Both the position numbers and the translations under genes were made by a program. The notes beneath the pieces were generated by a model. The model was given only the letters and a program-made list of their open reading frames with translations. It ran no database searches and was not told the DNA's origin. Shown piece by piece: positions 62,892 through 64,000 of a DNA stretch of 64,000 nt. Source of the DNA: Euonymus europaeus (Eukaryota; Streptophyta; Magnoliopsida; Celastrales; Celastraceae); contig OY756967.1 in assembly GCA_963580455.1 (NCBI GenBank), positions 23,792,022 to 23,856,021 on the forward strand, in the 5' to 3' direction. Every line of letters starts with the position of its first letter. Position 1 is the stretch's first letter.

Positions 62892-64000
62892 TTTCACTGA
62901 AGGAATAATCTTGTAATTGTGCACAGGTGGTAGTAGTTACGTGGTACAGATAGGTGAATAAAACCTTGGATGAGAGGCCTTTTCCGAAGCTAAAAAGGTC
63001 CCTCTTAGCCTAAATATGGCATTTTGTTATTGTCTTCTGATATTTTTTGATGATAGAAGCAATATCAATTGTACTATTGAGAAAAGCTATATGTCCATCA
63101 ATGTAAGTGTGCATACTATTGGTGACTAATAAATTCCTCTGTAGTACGACCTCAACCCTGTGATTGAAGGTTGAAGCCATGAACTCCTTCTGCGTATATT
63201 TGTCCGGAATTTTGAATCTTTCGCATATAGTTTTGACAATCACGGCTAAGTCCAATGACGATCTAGGTAAGTCCAATGACGATCTTTAATCTGGGAACTA
63301 ACAATTGAATGTTGATGAACTAACTCTACAGTACTTTGTTAATTGACGTTTTGGTGCATGAGTTGGGCCCAACTTCACAGACTTAGATGAGCCCAAGTTT
63401 CTTTGTGGCCCACTTAGAAGCCCATTTACATCTGATATTTTCGGCTTCTAGCAAAAGGTTTCTGTCCTGATGATATAATTGGAAATTGGGATTCCACGAC
63501 AGAATCTTTTTTGTACTGCAAGGATACGGCGATTTTCGGGGCACTACAAAACTTTTTTCGCTACTGCTCCCTTCTTCGACGAGAGACGTGAAACAAACCG
63601 ATTCTGATTTCAATTTGAAACCAGAAAAACAATAATTGAGATTTGGTCTTTCAACGTTTTGAATTTGAACTCTCATTAACTACATCGAAAGAAGACGCAT
63701 TCGAACTGTTATATACTTAAGGGGTTTCTACGGAGATTTAAATGTTTATAGTCTCGGTGTTCAAGCATGCCTGTTTTCATTGATCCCCGCGAGGCGCCTG
63801 AAGTTTCTCTTGCTCTCTGTTCGTTTTGTCTCTCTTTTTTCGGTCTTTTTGTAGTAATATGAGTCCCAAAGAATCCAACCCGCAATCAAGTCCAACCATC
63901 ATCCATACATAGAAGTCGTGGGCCGGCTGTAACCAAGTTCACGGCTATACTCAAAACTTGACTACGAGGTTGAGAGGACTTGCTCCTGTTAATGAGTCTT
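62892..64000. other. Gene-free right end
   Basis: The first few hundred bases are the 3' flank of the DUF3527 gene. An 18-bp direct repeat (TAAGTCCAATGACGATCT) lies at about 63246-63283. TGGGCC/GGCCCA-like motifs lie at 63360-63425. No gene is supported up to the window end. Confidence 0.45.

Overview
The window is eudicot plant nuclear DNA. The introns are GT-AG with AT-rich bodies. The recognisable genes are plant-only or plant-typical: a DYW-type PPR protein, a subtilase of the SBT4 type, a MES17-like methylesterase, tau-class glutathione transferases, UGT76-type glycosyltransferases, class I small heat-shock proteins, a COPT copper transporter and a DUF3527 protein. The species cannot be named from the sequence. 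Gene density is about one per 4 kb, with gene-free stretches rich in short foldback elements and decayed transposons.

Layout. 1-2280: remains of a secreted proline-rich protein gene, with stops and frameshifts, plus a SINE-like relic in its intron. 3731-5719: intronless CRR2-type PPR-DYW gene. 6522-16309 (minus): a 15-exon gene for a 449-residue coiled-coil protein (ELKS/Rab6-interacting/CAST-like). Its ninth intron holds a complete Ty3/gypsy chromovirus (8449-13769) with two LTRs that look identical, a perfect 5-bp target duplication and one uninterrupted gag-pol frame. 18541-21497: nine-exon subtilase with a GC-AG first intron and a shortened PA region, behind a 170-bp tandem promoter duplication. 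22191-23535: MES17-like esterase. 24525-25781: small THA8-like PPR gene, followed by a three-copy 105-bp repeat. 27540-28537: small conserved plant protein ending in WWQGSLYY. 29209-32215: two tandem tau GSTs, the second followed by a 59-bp repeat carrying its poly(A) signals. 33544-34994: conserved plant protein of unknown role ending in LPQEWTY. 38765-39235 (minus): COPT gene, with a fragment of a second copy at 39791-39925.

40444-49888 is a rearranged tandem cluster of UGT76 and class I HSP20 genes: UGT, UGT 5' scrap, HSP20, UGT 3' scrap, a 1.7-kb inverted repeat, HSP20, UGT. Both HSP20 promoters keep the same four-unit heat-shock element just upstream of the TATA box. The second UGT keeps intron-like sequence of only 45 nt where its paralogue has a 97-nt intron. 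52321-53783 (minus): two-exon coiled-coil protein of unknown role. 54157-54926: decayed hAT-type element. 55321-55810 (minus): small alpha-crystallin-domain protein. 60098-62891: DUF3527 protein with a long 5' leader.

These are independent plant housekeeping, stress and detoxification genes, not an operon-like system. The observations most worth checking are the large inverted repeat at 44864-46546, the 45-nt intron in the second UGT, and the very recent chromovirus inside an intron. Exon boundaries were placed by eye from splice consensus, frame continuity and paralogue comparison. Frame sums were checked for the spliced models.
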